Positions 20,925 through 31,735 of a DNA stretch of 64,000 bases are shown in pieces. Position numbers and translations under genes: made by a program. The DNA comes from Adiantum capillus-veneris. Lineage: Eukaryota; Streptophyta; Polypodiopsida; Polypodiales; Pteridaceae. Each line of letters begins with the position of its first letter. The stretch's first letter is position 1. Location: assembly GCA_014529385.2 (NCBI GenBank), contig CM043963.1, forward strand, positions 82,331,912-82,395,911. Reading direction: 5' to 3'. A model generated the notes under the pieces. That model was not told where the DNA came from and searched no databases. It was given only the letters and a program-made list of their open reading frames with translations.

Positions 20925-21345
20925 TTTGATGGTACCATGATGATGTTTTGTTAATACTTTGGTCATGGTGATTTTCGTTGATACCATGATGATATGTCAT
21001 TGATACCATGGTTATTCTCGGTGGTGCCATGATGATATTTCGTTGATACCATGGTTATTCTCGGTGATTCCATGATAATATTTCGTTGATTCCATGGTGA
21101 TTTTTGTTGATACCATGATGATGTTTTGTTGATACCATGGTTATTCTCGGTGATACCATGATGTTGTTTCGTTGATACCATGGTTATTCTCGGTGATGCC
21201 ATGATGATGTTTCGTTGATACCATGGTTATTCTCGGTGATGCCATGATGTTGTTTCGTTGATACAATGATTATTCTCGGTGATATCATGATGCTTTTCGT
21301 TGATACCATGATCATTTATTCATTTTTATTGATATAATGATGATA
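20925..21345 (+). repeat. 43-bp tandem array inside element H (about 9 copies)
   Basis: The landmark CCATGGTTATTCTCGG recurs at 21006, 21049, 21092, 21135, 21178, 21221 and 21264, each 43 bp apart, with less perfect units at both ends. Each unit is itself a diverged pair of about 21 bp (GTTGATACCATG...). His/Asn/Ser-rich frames on the minus strand derive from this repeat and are not genes. Confidence 0.9.
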
Positions 21346-22009
21346 TTTTGTTAATACTTTGATGGTATTCATTGATCACTACATTGATAAATGTTGTTTT
21401 ATGTAGTATATACACATATCATTTGTATCACGTAATCACACATTTTGTACTTTTACGTTTATACTTTATGTACCATATGTTGTCGTGCATATATATGTCG
21501 TCAAAAGAGTGGCGTCGCGAACCATCTCTTATGGCATTGTGAACGTAATTATTTCATTAACGATGCTAATAATTTTCATGACATGTTTCTTTTTTGGAGT
21601 GTATGATCTATGTAGGATTGATCAAAGAATTGATTTTATGAAGACAAACTTGGTGACAATAAAAGATTTATGAAGATATGTTTGGTGATGCCATATTGAT
21701 GACAACATGAAAACATGTTTGGTGATGCGATATTGATGACAAGCTACAGAGCAGATTCACGGAGACACTTTTGATTACAAGCTAATTGATAGCTTTTACA
21801 CCTCTTTATTGAACCTTTGTATTCATTATTGTATTGATAGGATAGGAGTAATGTAACTCCTCATAAAACATTCATTGTAAAAGGAGTGATGTAGCTCCTC
21901 GTAAACATTTGTATATTCAATGATTTTTATAATATAACGGTGGGTGTATATAGAGCTGTGGGTTTTTCCCTTGATCCCCCAAGGGTTTTTTCATCCACAG
22001 TTAGGGACC

Positions 22010-22025
22010 CTTATTTGAGCGGGGG
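22010..22025 (+). promoter_or_regulatory. Polypurine tract of element H
   Basis: TTTGAGCGGGGG immediately before the 3' LTR. It is short and interrupted, but in the correct position. Confidence 0.6.
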
Positions 22026-22167
22026 TGTTGAGCTTATATGTGAAGCTACTCAATATATGGCTTCTCTATATATGGCACCCAGGTCCCCTCTATATATACA
22101 TCATCTCATGTGTGTATTCTACACACTTTGGGGTTCTACTTCTGTGCTCTCTCCTTCTCTCTCAACA
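22026..22167 (+). repeat. 3' LTR of element H (142 bp)
   Basis: Same 142 bases as 18725-18866, followed by the second CTTAC copy. Confidence 0.92.
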
Positions 22168-22346
22168 CTTACAAGGCCCATGCAAGGTCCATATTTCTCC
22201 TAATGTTTGATGCTAAATTCCTGTTTGGCCTTGTGTATCTGGTCTGTCTATCAAAGTGTAAATGTTTATGTAAAACTCTCATCAAGTACTCAATCCTTCT
22301 TTCTTTGATGCTACTAAATGTTGGTTATTTCATTGCACTGAAGTCT

Positions 22347-22846
22347 TCATCTGCATAGCCTTGTGGCTTTACAAGCTCTCCTCTTAGCAACTTCGTGCTT
22401 TTTGCTAACACGTTCAATGGTAACCTTTTTCCCATCTTCCTTTGTGAGTGTTGTCATCATTTTCTCTTCATTTATATTTTGGAGATTTGTTATCAACTCA
22501 TGGCCCCGTTTGTAATCAGCTCGAACTATAGGCTCAAATAGGAAGTTCTTGATTCCTAGTCTAGAGATAGCTATGTCAGTATTTTGTGGTGTGTAAGCAT
22601 TGGTGTTGAAGTCTTTTGGCATCTACGGTGCCTCCCATCTTTTAACTTGCTCATCTTTCCATATGCAATCGAAGACTCTAAGACCATGCTGCACTTAGAT
22701 GGCCTCATCGACAAACAGGCTCTTGAACCTGTAATGTGGTCCATTTCGACCTGATAGCTCCCTTTCTCTTCCAACTTGTAAATACGTTTGTGTCTCATCC
22801 TCTTGGAAGTGTCTGACCCTATGGAAAACAAATGATAAAAATCCAA
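22347..22846 (-). pseudogene. Possible broken coding region of unknown nature
   Basis: Two adjoining open frames on the minus strand (22571-22846 and 22347-22622, 91 codons each, overlapping in different frames). The downstream one reads like real protein (FNTNAYTPQNTD, SRLGIKNFLFEPIVRADYKR), and similar-looking residues continue upstream in the same frame past a stop. I do not recognise a family. It may be an eroded transposon or gene exon. Confidence 0.25.
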
Positions 22847-22849
22847 TAT

Positions 22850-24079
22850 TTAGATGGTGGATAGTCATCAAATGTCAGTCATTTGTACAATTAGTTCCCT
22901 CATAGTTAGTTTGGTCCATAACTTGAGTTTAGGGTGTCCATCAACCACCACAGTTGGTGCCAACATTGTCAAATCTGAGAATTTTTCATGTATTTGGTAT
23001 ATTCACCTTCTCTTGATCCAATTTATGCTATGTATAATCAATTTGGACACCTAAAATCTCAAATTAGTCCCAGAAAGGATTTGGACTCTTTCTTACTTGG
23101 TCTCTTCAAGTCAATTTGGAGTTTTGATTTTTGACATGCCTTTCTGACTCCATTTTTGTGTTCTACTCTTCAAGTGGGTTCTTTGGACTGGCAACATGCT
23201 ATATCTAACATTTCTCCTGGATCAGAGTGCCCTTTTTAGGTCAAGTGGCAAAAAATCACAATTGCTGCCCATGTGTCCATTCTTAGCAAAAGAGGTACCA
23301 TTTGATTCTCCTTGGTGTGTAGATTTTGTTGCCACCTTGCATGGTCAATTTGGATCCTTGGTTTGGTCACAACTTAGATTTTCCTCTTGTCGGAAGTCCT
23401 GTTTGTTAAGCAGACTCTAGTTATAGCTACAGTCGGAGGCGTAGAGTTCCCTGCAAAATACCCAAAATAGCATACTACAAATCATAAAACAGACTAATCG
23501 AAATACCTGGCAACCATATAGACGCATAATCGCGAGATACACAAACAGAAGGAGACAGAGTGCGAGAGAGAGCAATAGGGCGCGTGCAGACGCACCTCCT
23601 AGAGCGGAGTGCTACGCCGGCACGGCGAGAGAGAAGGGAGAGGAGAGGAGAATAACACAGACACTGGGTGCAATCTCCCCCCGTGCAAGAGTGACCCTTT
23701 CCCTCTTGCACGTATTTGATTTATAGATTTCTTGAATGGTCAAATGTGTGTACAAACTGGCCCGCCATTCATAAATGGCCAAAGCTCATAAAAGAGCACT
23801 TGAATAATAAAAACGTACATGATATACATATCCATTCGCATAGGCCAAGCTGGGTCTAGTATTTTCTACCTGTCAGCTGCAATAAATAATAAAATATCAA
23901 TTCTATAACATACCTCTCTGATGGAAAGCAACTGTCCTCAGTTGCAAAGATAAAAATTTGCAAACAATACTTGTCAAAAACAATGATTAGAAATCTGTAT
24001 CAAATAGTAAGAAATTCATAAAATTAGACAACATTTCTTACTGCCGTCATCCATATACTACCTATTCTAGTGTCCCATA
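22850..24079. other. No gene recognised
   Basis: About 1.2 kb. The stretch 23480-23715 is rich in CpG and GA and resembles a transcript leader or LTR end on the minus strand, but no LTR pair or primer site is found. Otherwise AT-rich and featureless. Confidence 0.4.
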
Positions 24080-24853
24080 CCACTAGAATAAGCAGTATAT
24101 GTCATACCCTAATGAATCAGGATATCATTGGTCACACTCATCATTCAATAATCAATTCTTATCAATCTGAAGTCCAATTTCATAAATATTGTCGTGACAG
24201 AAAAGCATCAACATATACCAATTCCCAATCCAAATCCAAATCCAAAATATAATTCATTTTCTATACCCGGGTAACAAAAATCATACTAGTTGCAGTGGTG
24301 GTCAGCCACTGCAGCATGATTTTGTAAACCCAACTCAAACAAATGCTATCCCTTCACCACATGAACAGATAGCTGAAACCACTAAAAGTGCGCAAAAAGC
24401 TGAGAAAACAAATAGGGATGAACACATAGTGATGAACACAACTGATCAGGAGATGGAAAGTTTTCATCCTGTGATACAGAGTCTTATAAAAGAGACGAAG
24501 ATTATGATGAGTTTTGGAAACAAGTGAGAGAGGTAAACTTAGCAAATGAGCTAAGTTTTCAAGCTAATCAGACTAATGGGGAAAAGGACATCAGGAATCC
24601 TCCCATAGAGGAATTTGAGGCAGGATCTCAAGTGGACTTAGATCTGCATTCATACTGGGGAGATAGAGGCTCTGTTAGATCAATAGAGAGTAAACCTCAA
24701 TCGTTGGATACCTTACCCTCATACTTAGGAGAGTATGAAGCCAAATCCGCGAGCACTTCCCTCACGAGGAATCTCTTCAGAGAAAGCCATGGACTCGCAA
24801 GGATTGATAGAGATATTGTCAACTCCAGTGACATGCACTATCACCCTAGCTGA
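24080..24853 (+). pseudogene. Element E: gag-like N-terminal region (broken)
   Basis: Open stretches in changing frames. 24460-24830 reads RDEDYDEFWKQVREVNLANE and then an acidic Ser-rich region. Beyond a single-base shift near 24830 it continues as TLAEHLRLRPNMWATVG in the frame of the protease that follows. Composition suggests the hydrophilic N-terminal part of a retroelement polyprotein. No zinc knuckle is seen. The upstream limit near 24080 is uncertain and no 5' LTR or primer site was found. Confidence 0.45.
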
Positions 24854-24857
24854 GCAT

Positions 24858-26540
24858 CTAAGACTACGACCAAATATGTGGGCAACGGTAGGAAAATGCT
24901 TATAAAAATTTGGCGTAAAAGACCCAACTTCGAAGCTGCAAGAAGGGATACGAGAGCTGAATAAGCCGCAAAAAAACGCAAAACCGGTACCTTTGAACAA
25001 GGTCGGAGAGTATTGTGAAGGAGAGGATGGGAATACAACTTTACCAATTGAATTCCAGGGAGTAAAAACGATGGCAATACTTGACAGCGGAGCAGGGGTG
25101 GCCATTGCCACAAAAGAAATATGGAAGAAATGGGGAAAACCGGCAATCAGGAAAACAAGATTGAAACTCCCACTAGTTGACGGACATATGGAGAAACCTT
25201 TGGGACTCTTAGATAAAGTCATAGTGACTTCTTGCGGGATTGAGTATGAGCATACATTTGCTATTGTTGATTTTGGCAAGGAGAGCAACTATGATCTCAT
25301 ACTGGGAAGACCATTCATGAGACAGCTGAAAATGGTCCAGGATTGGGGTTACGACCACATATACCTGAGACACAAGGAAACCACGACACGAGTAAACTTG
25401 AAAGACCATAGTTACAAGGACGTGAATCGAACACATGTCGAGGATTTCGATTCAGCTACATTAGCAGGAACATAACTTCCAGCTTGGCTAGGTAAACCCA
25501 ATGAGCTATGGATGTGTGGAGCTTCAAATTGTGGAAGCCTGAAACACAAGGAATATGTCTTAGAAAGGGCGATTGAGGATGAAGTTCTTGAACCATTAGA
25601 ATGGACACACATTCTCGCCACACTAGATGTCAGTGCGATTCCAGATGGTCCCACAACAAAGTTTTGCGACAAAGACGGATACGATGTAGTTCCGTATTTC
25701 ATGATGGGAGTAGTGATTGATAAAGAATCAGATCAGAGTGATACACGAGCGAAAAAGGATGAACGAGAAAAGATAAATGAAGAGGATATGTCTCACGACA
25801 TTTCGGATCGTCTAGATTGGGGAAATGATGCAGACAAGGAGTCTTCAGACAACTCTAGTGCACAAGAGGAAACAATCAAGGTGTCAGTGATCGGAGCTAT
25901 CGACGAAGTCAAGGACCAGCAAGAAGTTCAAGAAGTGATGCTTACACAAAGCTTTAGAAAGTGCGCAGAATCTGCTAAACCCAGTGAAATGGCAGAGAAG
26001 CTTAATTTACAAGAAGCTGACACAAGATTCAAGGCACAAGAATCAAAGATTACTAAAGCATGCAAGGAGGACATGAAAGGCCTGGTAGTGAACAAGAAGA
26101 TCAAATTCTTGATAAGTGCGCATGAAGGAGTCAAGCTAAATTTCATAGCAGAGATTGATCACATTGCCATGACGAATGTTATGTCATATGGCATGTGGTT
26201 ACTTTTAGGTAAACCACAGCTTTATGAAATTCAAGTAAAGGTGTTTATGTCACCGGGAATAGAAGTCATAAGTTTGGGGATTGCAGAGGCGACCCTTAAA
26301 CTACAGTCCAAAAAAGTAAAAGACAAATTCCTAGTGGTGGACTCTCAAAAAATGAGTACACACTTGATTTTGTCCAAGCAATGGGCGAAAATGCTTGAAG
26401 AAGCACCTGAATCTTCAACAGTGGTTAAGCCTATGACAACTCAAAGATCTTTGGCCACTATCGACAAAGGAAAAGCTAAAGCAAGTGAAACAGTGTTCTG
26501 CAACCAAAATCCTTCACTTCAGTCAAAGTCGTTAGCCTAG
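24858..26540 (+). pseudogene. Element E: polyprotein with two retropepsin-like domains
   Basis: One frame with a stop near 24923 and another TAA at 25473-25475. The first protease domain (25060-25330) has the active-site loop AILDSGAGVAIA (Asp at 25083-25085) and the later NYDLILGRPFM, the two hallmarks of retropepsins. An acidic linker of about 220 residues follows. Then 26115-26400 repeats the fold pattern: AEIDHIAMTNVMSYGMW, LLGKPQLYEI, ISLGIAEATLKL and HLILSKQWAKML. It matches the first domain at A-x-x-D-x-x-A, G-K-P, L-G, V-D-x-x-K-x-S and L-I-L. In the second domain the catalytic D-S-G is D-H-I, so it would be inactive on its own. No RT, RNase H or integrase follows. Confidence 0.6.
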
Positions 26541-27675
26541 CCAATTCACGTACATGAAGAAGCCTCTACATCAAAAGCCAAACCCTCGACAACACAATGG
26601 AAACCAAAGCGCAAAGTCTATCAACCAAAGTTTCCATCGCAACAAAGCCTCCACAAAAGAAAGAAACAGGTCAGCTAAGTGTTAGTATCCAAGGAGTACA
26701 TCAAGGACAAAGATCCAATTTGGGTACCAGCATCAAAAGAACCACGACAAGCAAAAGTCACAGGTTGGATAGCATCAAACAATTCAATCACTGCTCAAGG
26801 CTACTATGACGAGAACATCAAAGTATGGGTCAAAAAACCAAAGGTAACAGCTTGGACATACCTAGCATGTGGTATCTCTTCAACAAGATCAACACGGCAT
26901 CAAGCGCAGGTCTAACTGTTCATACAGGAGTAACAACAGGTACAGGAAGAAGAAGCAAAGACCTTCCAAGCAACAAACATTGAAGCAGTTGTGGGTACCA
27001 AAGTCAGATCTCTGCGGTGAAAATACCCCACAAAGTCAAGCTAAGGTTACACAGCAAGCAGTGCAACGAATGATCCCAGTCAAGCTACTGGAAGCACAAG
27101 GATACTATACAGGTAACACTCAAATTTGGTTGCCAAAAATTAAAGCTTCCCCTGAGATCATGAAGAAAACTCATGTAGCACAACGTGCCCAACAACGACA
27201 ACCCAACTACGCAACCATGAGTGCTACAACTCCAAGGTGGATCCCTTGTCATTTACTACAGGAGAAAGGCTTTTACAAAGGTAACATCAATATTTGGACA
27301 CTGAAGCCAAAGGACCATCAAGTCGAACAAGCAACAAGGCAAGTGGAAAAGTAGGTCACACAAGGACCAAGGAAAGCTTGGATTCCAAAACCTATAGCCG
27401 GAACTCAACAACAGAGGCCCACAACTAGTCTACATCCTCTTATCAACAAAGGTAAAGCAAGGATACAACAAGAAGTCATAGTTTTAAAGAACACAATCTG
27501 GAAGAAGACTTCATCAACCATTGCTTCAACCTCAAAACCTGTCTCACCACGCAACATCAGTGTGCTACCAAAGCATGAAGAGCAGGTATTTGTCAATGTA
27601 TTTGACAAAATGGCATCACAAAACCAAACCAAAGAGAATGGCCTAAACCTCAATAACATATGGAATTGGATTTAA
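26541..27675 (+). pseudogene. Element E: basic C-terminal region with repeated W-I-P...Q-G-Y-Y modules
   Basis: Continuation of the polyprotein through stops and a frameshift near 26870. A module recurs: GWIASNNSITAQGYYDENIK (from about 26766), MIPVKLLEAQGYYTGNTQIW (27070) and WIPCHLLQEKGFYKGNINIW (27238), each followed by a Pro-Lys-rich linker. The last two are 56 codons apart. Spacers are rich in Lys, Gln, Ser and Thr. A further related piece is at about 31579 near the element's 3' end. I know no named domain with this pattern. The basic composition suggests nucleic-acid binding, but that is inference only. Confidence 0.45.
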
Positions 27676-30300
27676 AGACGTGATCAGGTAAGTCCAAGTT
27701 GTCATTAAAAATACATGGCATAAGAGTCTAGAGTCGAGCAGCTGAGCCACTAAATGAGCAAGGTGTCAAACCCAAGCTTCAAGTCTAATAGTTTCTCTGT
27801 GGTCTATGAGTCTAGCTAATAGATATACGCTCAAGCTGGAGAGTTGAGCATACATAAAGTCATGTCGCTCATGCTGGAAGAGGTGAGCATAAGAGTTGAA
27901 GTCTATTATTTTGTACGGTGGAGAAAATGGTGTCAGGAGTTTTTTGGAGCAAGGGATTGCACATATGTTCATACACATGCATGGTGCATCAAATAAAGGA
28001 TTGTCCATTTTCCAGAGCCAGGTGGTTACGTGGGGCCCACGTGTGTACAGGTAGGACAGCATGTACATAGTGCATCCATTTTCACTCTCACCAGTACCAG
28101 TGTGTTTTTTCTATAATAATGAGGAGTTGGTAGCGCGTAAATATTCTCAAGGAATCTATCCGCGGGCTGACGACATGAGGTAAGCGAGTGCGTCAGATGG
28201 CATCTAGTGGCATCAGGAGGCCGAACGGGGTCAATACTTGCACGTGGATGAGTACGGACACAACGTGGGTGTTTTCTTGTGATAATTATGCAAAAAGGTC
28301 ATCATGAGGACCATATTTTGGGGCCACTCCACGTGGTGGTGGGATGAATTATTGGGAAAAGCTGAGTGCCAGGTGTGCGGATGATGCAAAAAGGTAACAA
28401 CTATGTACTGCGAGGTCAATTTTTGGCCTGTTCGGGGTCCGTTTGAGGTCATTTAAAAGGCCAAGGGTGCCCAAATAAAAAAGCTAAGTGTGGGAACTGA
28501 AAAAATAGAGAGAAGACCAGAAAAAACGTGGAGAAGGGAGGAGGAACATCCGCAGGTGTGTTTTTGCTCATTTTGGAGCCTGTTTTGGCCGTAAACTGCT
28601 CATCTGAGGTCGGATTTGAGCACTTTGACATTGTAGACTGAGGTTTTGGGCCGTTCTAGACGCGATGGAGCTGTCCATTTTGCCAAATTACTCACTCTTT
28701 TTGTGCTGTTTTTGCTGTGTAAGTTTCTCCTATGAGCGAAGCTTCTGCTCCAATTTGTGATTGTATCTGGTATATTTTACCCATTTTGTGTGAGCTATTT
28801 GCCCCATTGGTGTTTGCCCAAGCTCAATTGTATCTAAACATCAGAAATTCTCCTCTTTTGAGCTGAGTTTTTTGGGTGTGTGTGTGTGTGTGTGTGTCTC
28901 TGTGTGGAGTGGGCAAACGGATAGTCTCTCTCCTCTCACTCCATAGGTGTGTTCCCTGTCTCGGCCAGGTGTGTTGTGTAAGCCGAGTGGTGCCCCATAG
29001 TGTGTGTGTGTATCATTCCAAGAGTGTGTGTCGGGTCGTTATAGAGGCGTTGTGTGTGTTTTCATCCCGCTCACAACGGAGTAGTCCAAAAACACTCACG
29101 CACTTGATGCAGGGAGGAGAGTGGAGAAACCTCGTCAACATAAACCCTTCTTGTGCGAAGTGATAGGTTTTGCTACACTTTCTCTAAGAAGAACCCCTCA
29201 ATATAGTTCTCTGGCACCGCATCTTGTTTAACATGCATAACTCTGTGCAAGCATATAGATGTCCTCACATTGGACATATACATCAGACACTCTTTGGTGT
29301 TCCACCCATGCACTTACACAAAAACAGGATGATGACTCGGAATGCAACGGAACTTCACAAGAAGTTTAACCTTATAGAGATCAAAGAAACCATGGAGTAT
29401 CTCCGGGTTCGGACAACCAAAAGTGGGTCTAAACATCTGATTGGGTGGCAGACACAGAAAGCTTCATTTTGGCATAACGACCAAATTTGGCAACCATTCG
29501 CCACAAAACTTTGCGAAAAGCTTCGAATGACTATCAATGACGAATGTCTACAACCAAAATCCAAGGCGAAGCCATTTCACTTACCAATGTGGAAAAATAC
29601 GCTTCGGGCAACTAAATGGCAAAAAGTGTCCGATTTTGAGTCCCGAACAGGTCTGTTTTCAGCTAGTAAAAGGTGGCAATTCAGATCGATTCCCGTGCAA
29701 CCTAACCATTTTTGCAAGATCTACAACTTTGCAGAAGAAACTTTTTGCAAATTCATCACTGCTTTTCTGATATTCAGCTCAGAAAATTTCAGGTTTTCCG
29801 CTTTGGCGCAGTATGCGAGTTTGATGCACTTTTGGAAGAACGAGAGGTGCTCAAAATTAAGTGCATAAGTTATGAGCTGATAATGTAATTTCAGCTTCCG
29901 CAGACTTGTGGTTTGAGATTTTGAGGTAGATTTGGGCAAAGAATCACGGAGACGTATACACACCAACAGTGGTCTCTTGAGAGACGCGGTTTTTCGAAAC
30001 ACACATATAAAGCTTCTTTCACAGGTTTCACAGGACACTTTGGCAAAAAGTGGTGTAAAAACAATCAAGGTCAACCTGAACCACATAGACGACTTCCCAA
30101 TAACTCACACAAGCTCGGGATACAACTCTCGAGGACTAAGATCAAGAAAAGTCTACTTCAAAACCAAAAGACGGACTCAAAGACTGAAATGCCTATAAAG
30201 GAGGCTTTTAGCTAAACTTGTGATTTTTAAAGTTGAAAACTAGCTACAAGGGCTTAGGGCACAAGCACAACACAAGCCTTGCATGAAAAAAAGCATTTTT
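27676..30300 (+). other. Non-coding part of element E
   Basis: About 2.6 kb without convincing coding sequence. There is a short (GT)n run at 28877-28898. 29224-29868 is open for 214 codons on the plus strand, but its composition and lack of any recognisable motif make it doubtful. Within it, 29720-29760 (TCTACAACTTTGCAGAAG and following) resembles the 171-bp repeat unit of element H. Confidence 0.45.
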
Positions 30301-30309
30301 GACAAATCA

Positions 30310-31316
30310 GACATCATACCCATATGATGTCTCACAGCATTTTTGCACATAACACTCCACTTCTGAGTTCATATTCACTATATACATGCTAAGACCATCC
30401 AAAATACAAAGTTACAGGAGATTTGGAGCTAGTTAATCGATTGCAAACCCAAAAAACACAAAGAAGGGCATAAAACCGACATATGACCCTAGACTTGCAA
30501 AAATAGCTCCAAATCAAGTGAAACTTTGTAGGAGTGGTGTAAATAACATGCACAAGCCATCTGGATATCAAAAGTGCAATTTGGCCAAAAAAGACATCAT
30601 ACCCATATGATGTCTTTTCACTCATTTTGGGCCAGAACTTAATGTTTTTCATCATATTCTCATTATACACATAGAATATAAGCCACACAACAAGTTTGGT
30701 ACCATTTGGACAAGTATATGGCCACATTAGTCCACTTAGCGAAAAAATCCCGACCTAAAGCCTATTTTTATCCAAATTCAGTCATATTTAACTTCAAATG
30801 ATGATTTGAGTACAAACAGTACTTTACAACCATGTAAGGAGCTCACATAACCAAAATCATGCAAAAAATCCACAAAAGACATTATACCCATATGATGTCT
30901 CATGGAGAAATTTTGACCCAAATTCGTTTCAAATTCCATAAGATCATTGCAGAAGCCATTATAAAGCCAAATCCAAGCCAAAAAACCAAAATGAGCCAAA
31001 TTGGGCCATATGGACATCATATGAGTATGATGTCTCTAAGGCACTTTGGCACATTTCAGAGCTATTTTGACCATACAGAATTGTTCAACATGTGATATGA
31101 GAGCCATCTACAAAGTTTTATCCCATTTGGATACCAAAATCCAATCCTCACTCAATATCTCAACAAAAGCCTGTTAGGACTAAAGTGGCCATAACTTGAC
31201 CAAATGAGATCCAATTGCCAAATCAGGCATATATCTATGATGTACATGCTATCAACTATATGCATATCAAATATCAAGTGATTTTGAGCACTTTGACATC
31301 ATACCCATATGATGTC
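30310..31316. repeat. Five copies of an 8-bp-arm palindrome in the tail of element E
   Basis: GACATCAT-N6-ATGATGTC at 30310-30331, 30593-30614, 30878-30899 (one mismatch), 31013-31034 and 31295-31316. The loop is ACCCAT in four copies and ATGAGT, close to its reverse complement, in the fourth, so that copy is inverted. Spacing is 283, 285, 135 and 282 bp. The sequence between is only loosely similar, so the palindrome is the conserved part of an older ~284-bp repeat. Confidence 0.75.
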
Positions 31317-31494
31317 TCTAGCATGAAAATGCACCCAAAATTCATATTTTTCCATATGCATTGCATCCTTAGGCCCTGAATAGCTTATGTTTCAATTTTT
31401 GAAGTCATTTGGATAGTTAAAAGCTTAGTTTCGGTAATCAGTACGAAAAAGACGCTAACTTTTGAAATTGGAGTTACAGAAGCTATGGATACAG

Positions 31495-31722
31495 GAAAGT
31501 CGCCTACAAAGAGAAAAAGAACCACACTCAAGGACAAAATAGCAGAAGCAGAACCCAACACTGAAGCCTACAAAGACATGGATGGAAGAGGCAATCCTTG
31601 AAGAGCAAGGAATCAAGGTTTATCAAGGGACATTCAGAGATCCTAACCATCGCCAACCAAAGAGCCATCGGGATTCCACTGAAGCAAAGCTCAAAGACAT
31701 CATGTCAGGGACGACATGAACA
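31495..31722 (+). pseudogene. Element E: last coding remnant before the 3' LTR
   Basis: A short open stretch in one frame contains TWMEEAILEEQGIKVYQGTF and ends with KDIMSGTT and a stop at about 31720. The W, the Q-G ten residues later and Y-x-G fit the module at 26766-27300, suggesting that this is the natural C-terminus of the same polyprotein, now separated by about 4 kb of non-coding DNA. Low-to-moderate certainty. Confidence 0.35.
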
Positions 31723-31735
31723 CGGAGGGGGGGAG
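31722..31735 (+). promoter_or_regulatory. Polypurine tract of element E
   Basis: GGAGGGGGGGAG lies directly before the LTR start TGTTGAGCCG. Confidence 0.75.

Larger units (their letters stand above)
18725..22167 (+). mobile_element. Element H: complete non-autonomous LTR retrotransposon with tandem-repeat interior
   Basis: A 3443-bp unit bounded by two direct repeats of 142 bp that are identical as far as I can read, beginning TGTTGAG and ending CTCAACA. A perfect 5-bp target duplication CTTAC flanks it at 18720-18724 and 22168-22172. An initiator-Met-like primer site follows the 5' LTR and a G run precedes the 3' LTR. No gag or pol frame exists inside. Instead the interior holds a 171-bp tandem array, a 43-bp tandem array and about 680 bp of unique AT-rich DNA. 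The short LTRs resemble TRIM elements, but the interior is far longer than in classical TRIMs; it does not fit LARDs either, because the LTRs are so short. Mobilisation would need proteins from another, probably copia-type, element. Identical LTRs imply a recent insertion. Confidence 0.9.

Noticed and set aside
20963-21202. Minus-strand His/Asn-rich repeat protein
   Set aside because: Straight translation of the 43-bp array of a non-coding element; not maintained outside the repeat.
21485-21673. Small membrane-protein-like frame in element H
   Set aside because: 62 codons in AT-rich DNA of a non-coding element; a hydrophobic stretch is expected by composition.
24725-25288. Minus-strand frame of 187 codons
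   Set aside because: Antisense shadow of the E protease region, which has clear retropepsin motifs on the plus strand.
29224-29868. 214-codon plus-strand frame in the E tail
   Set aside because: Composition unlike the E polyprotein, no recognisable motif, and it includes a piece of the H-type non-coding repeat. Kept only as a note.
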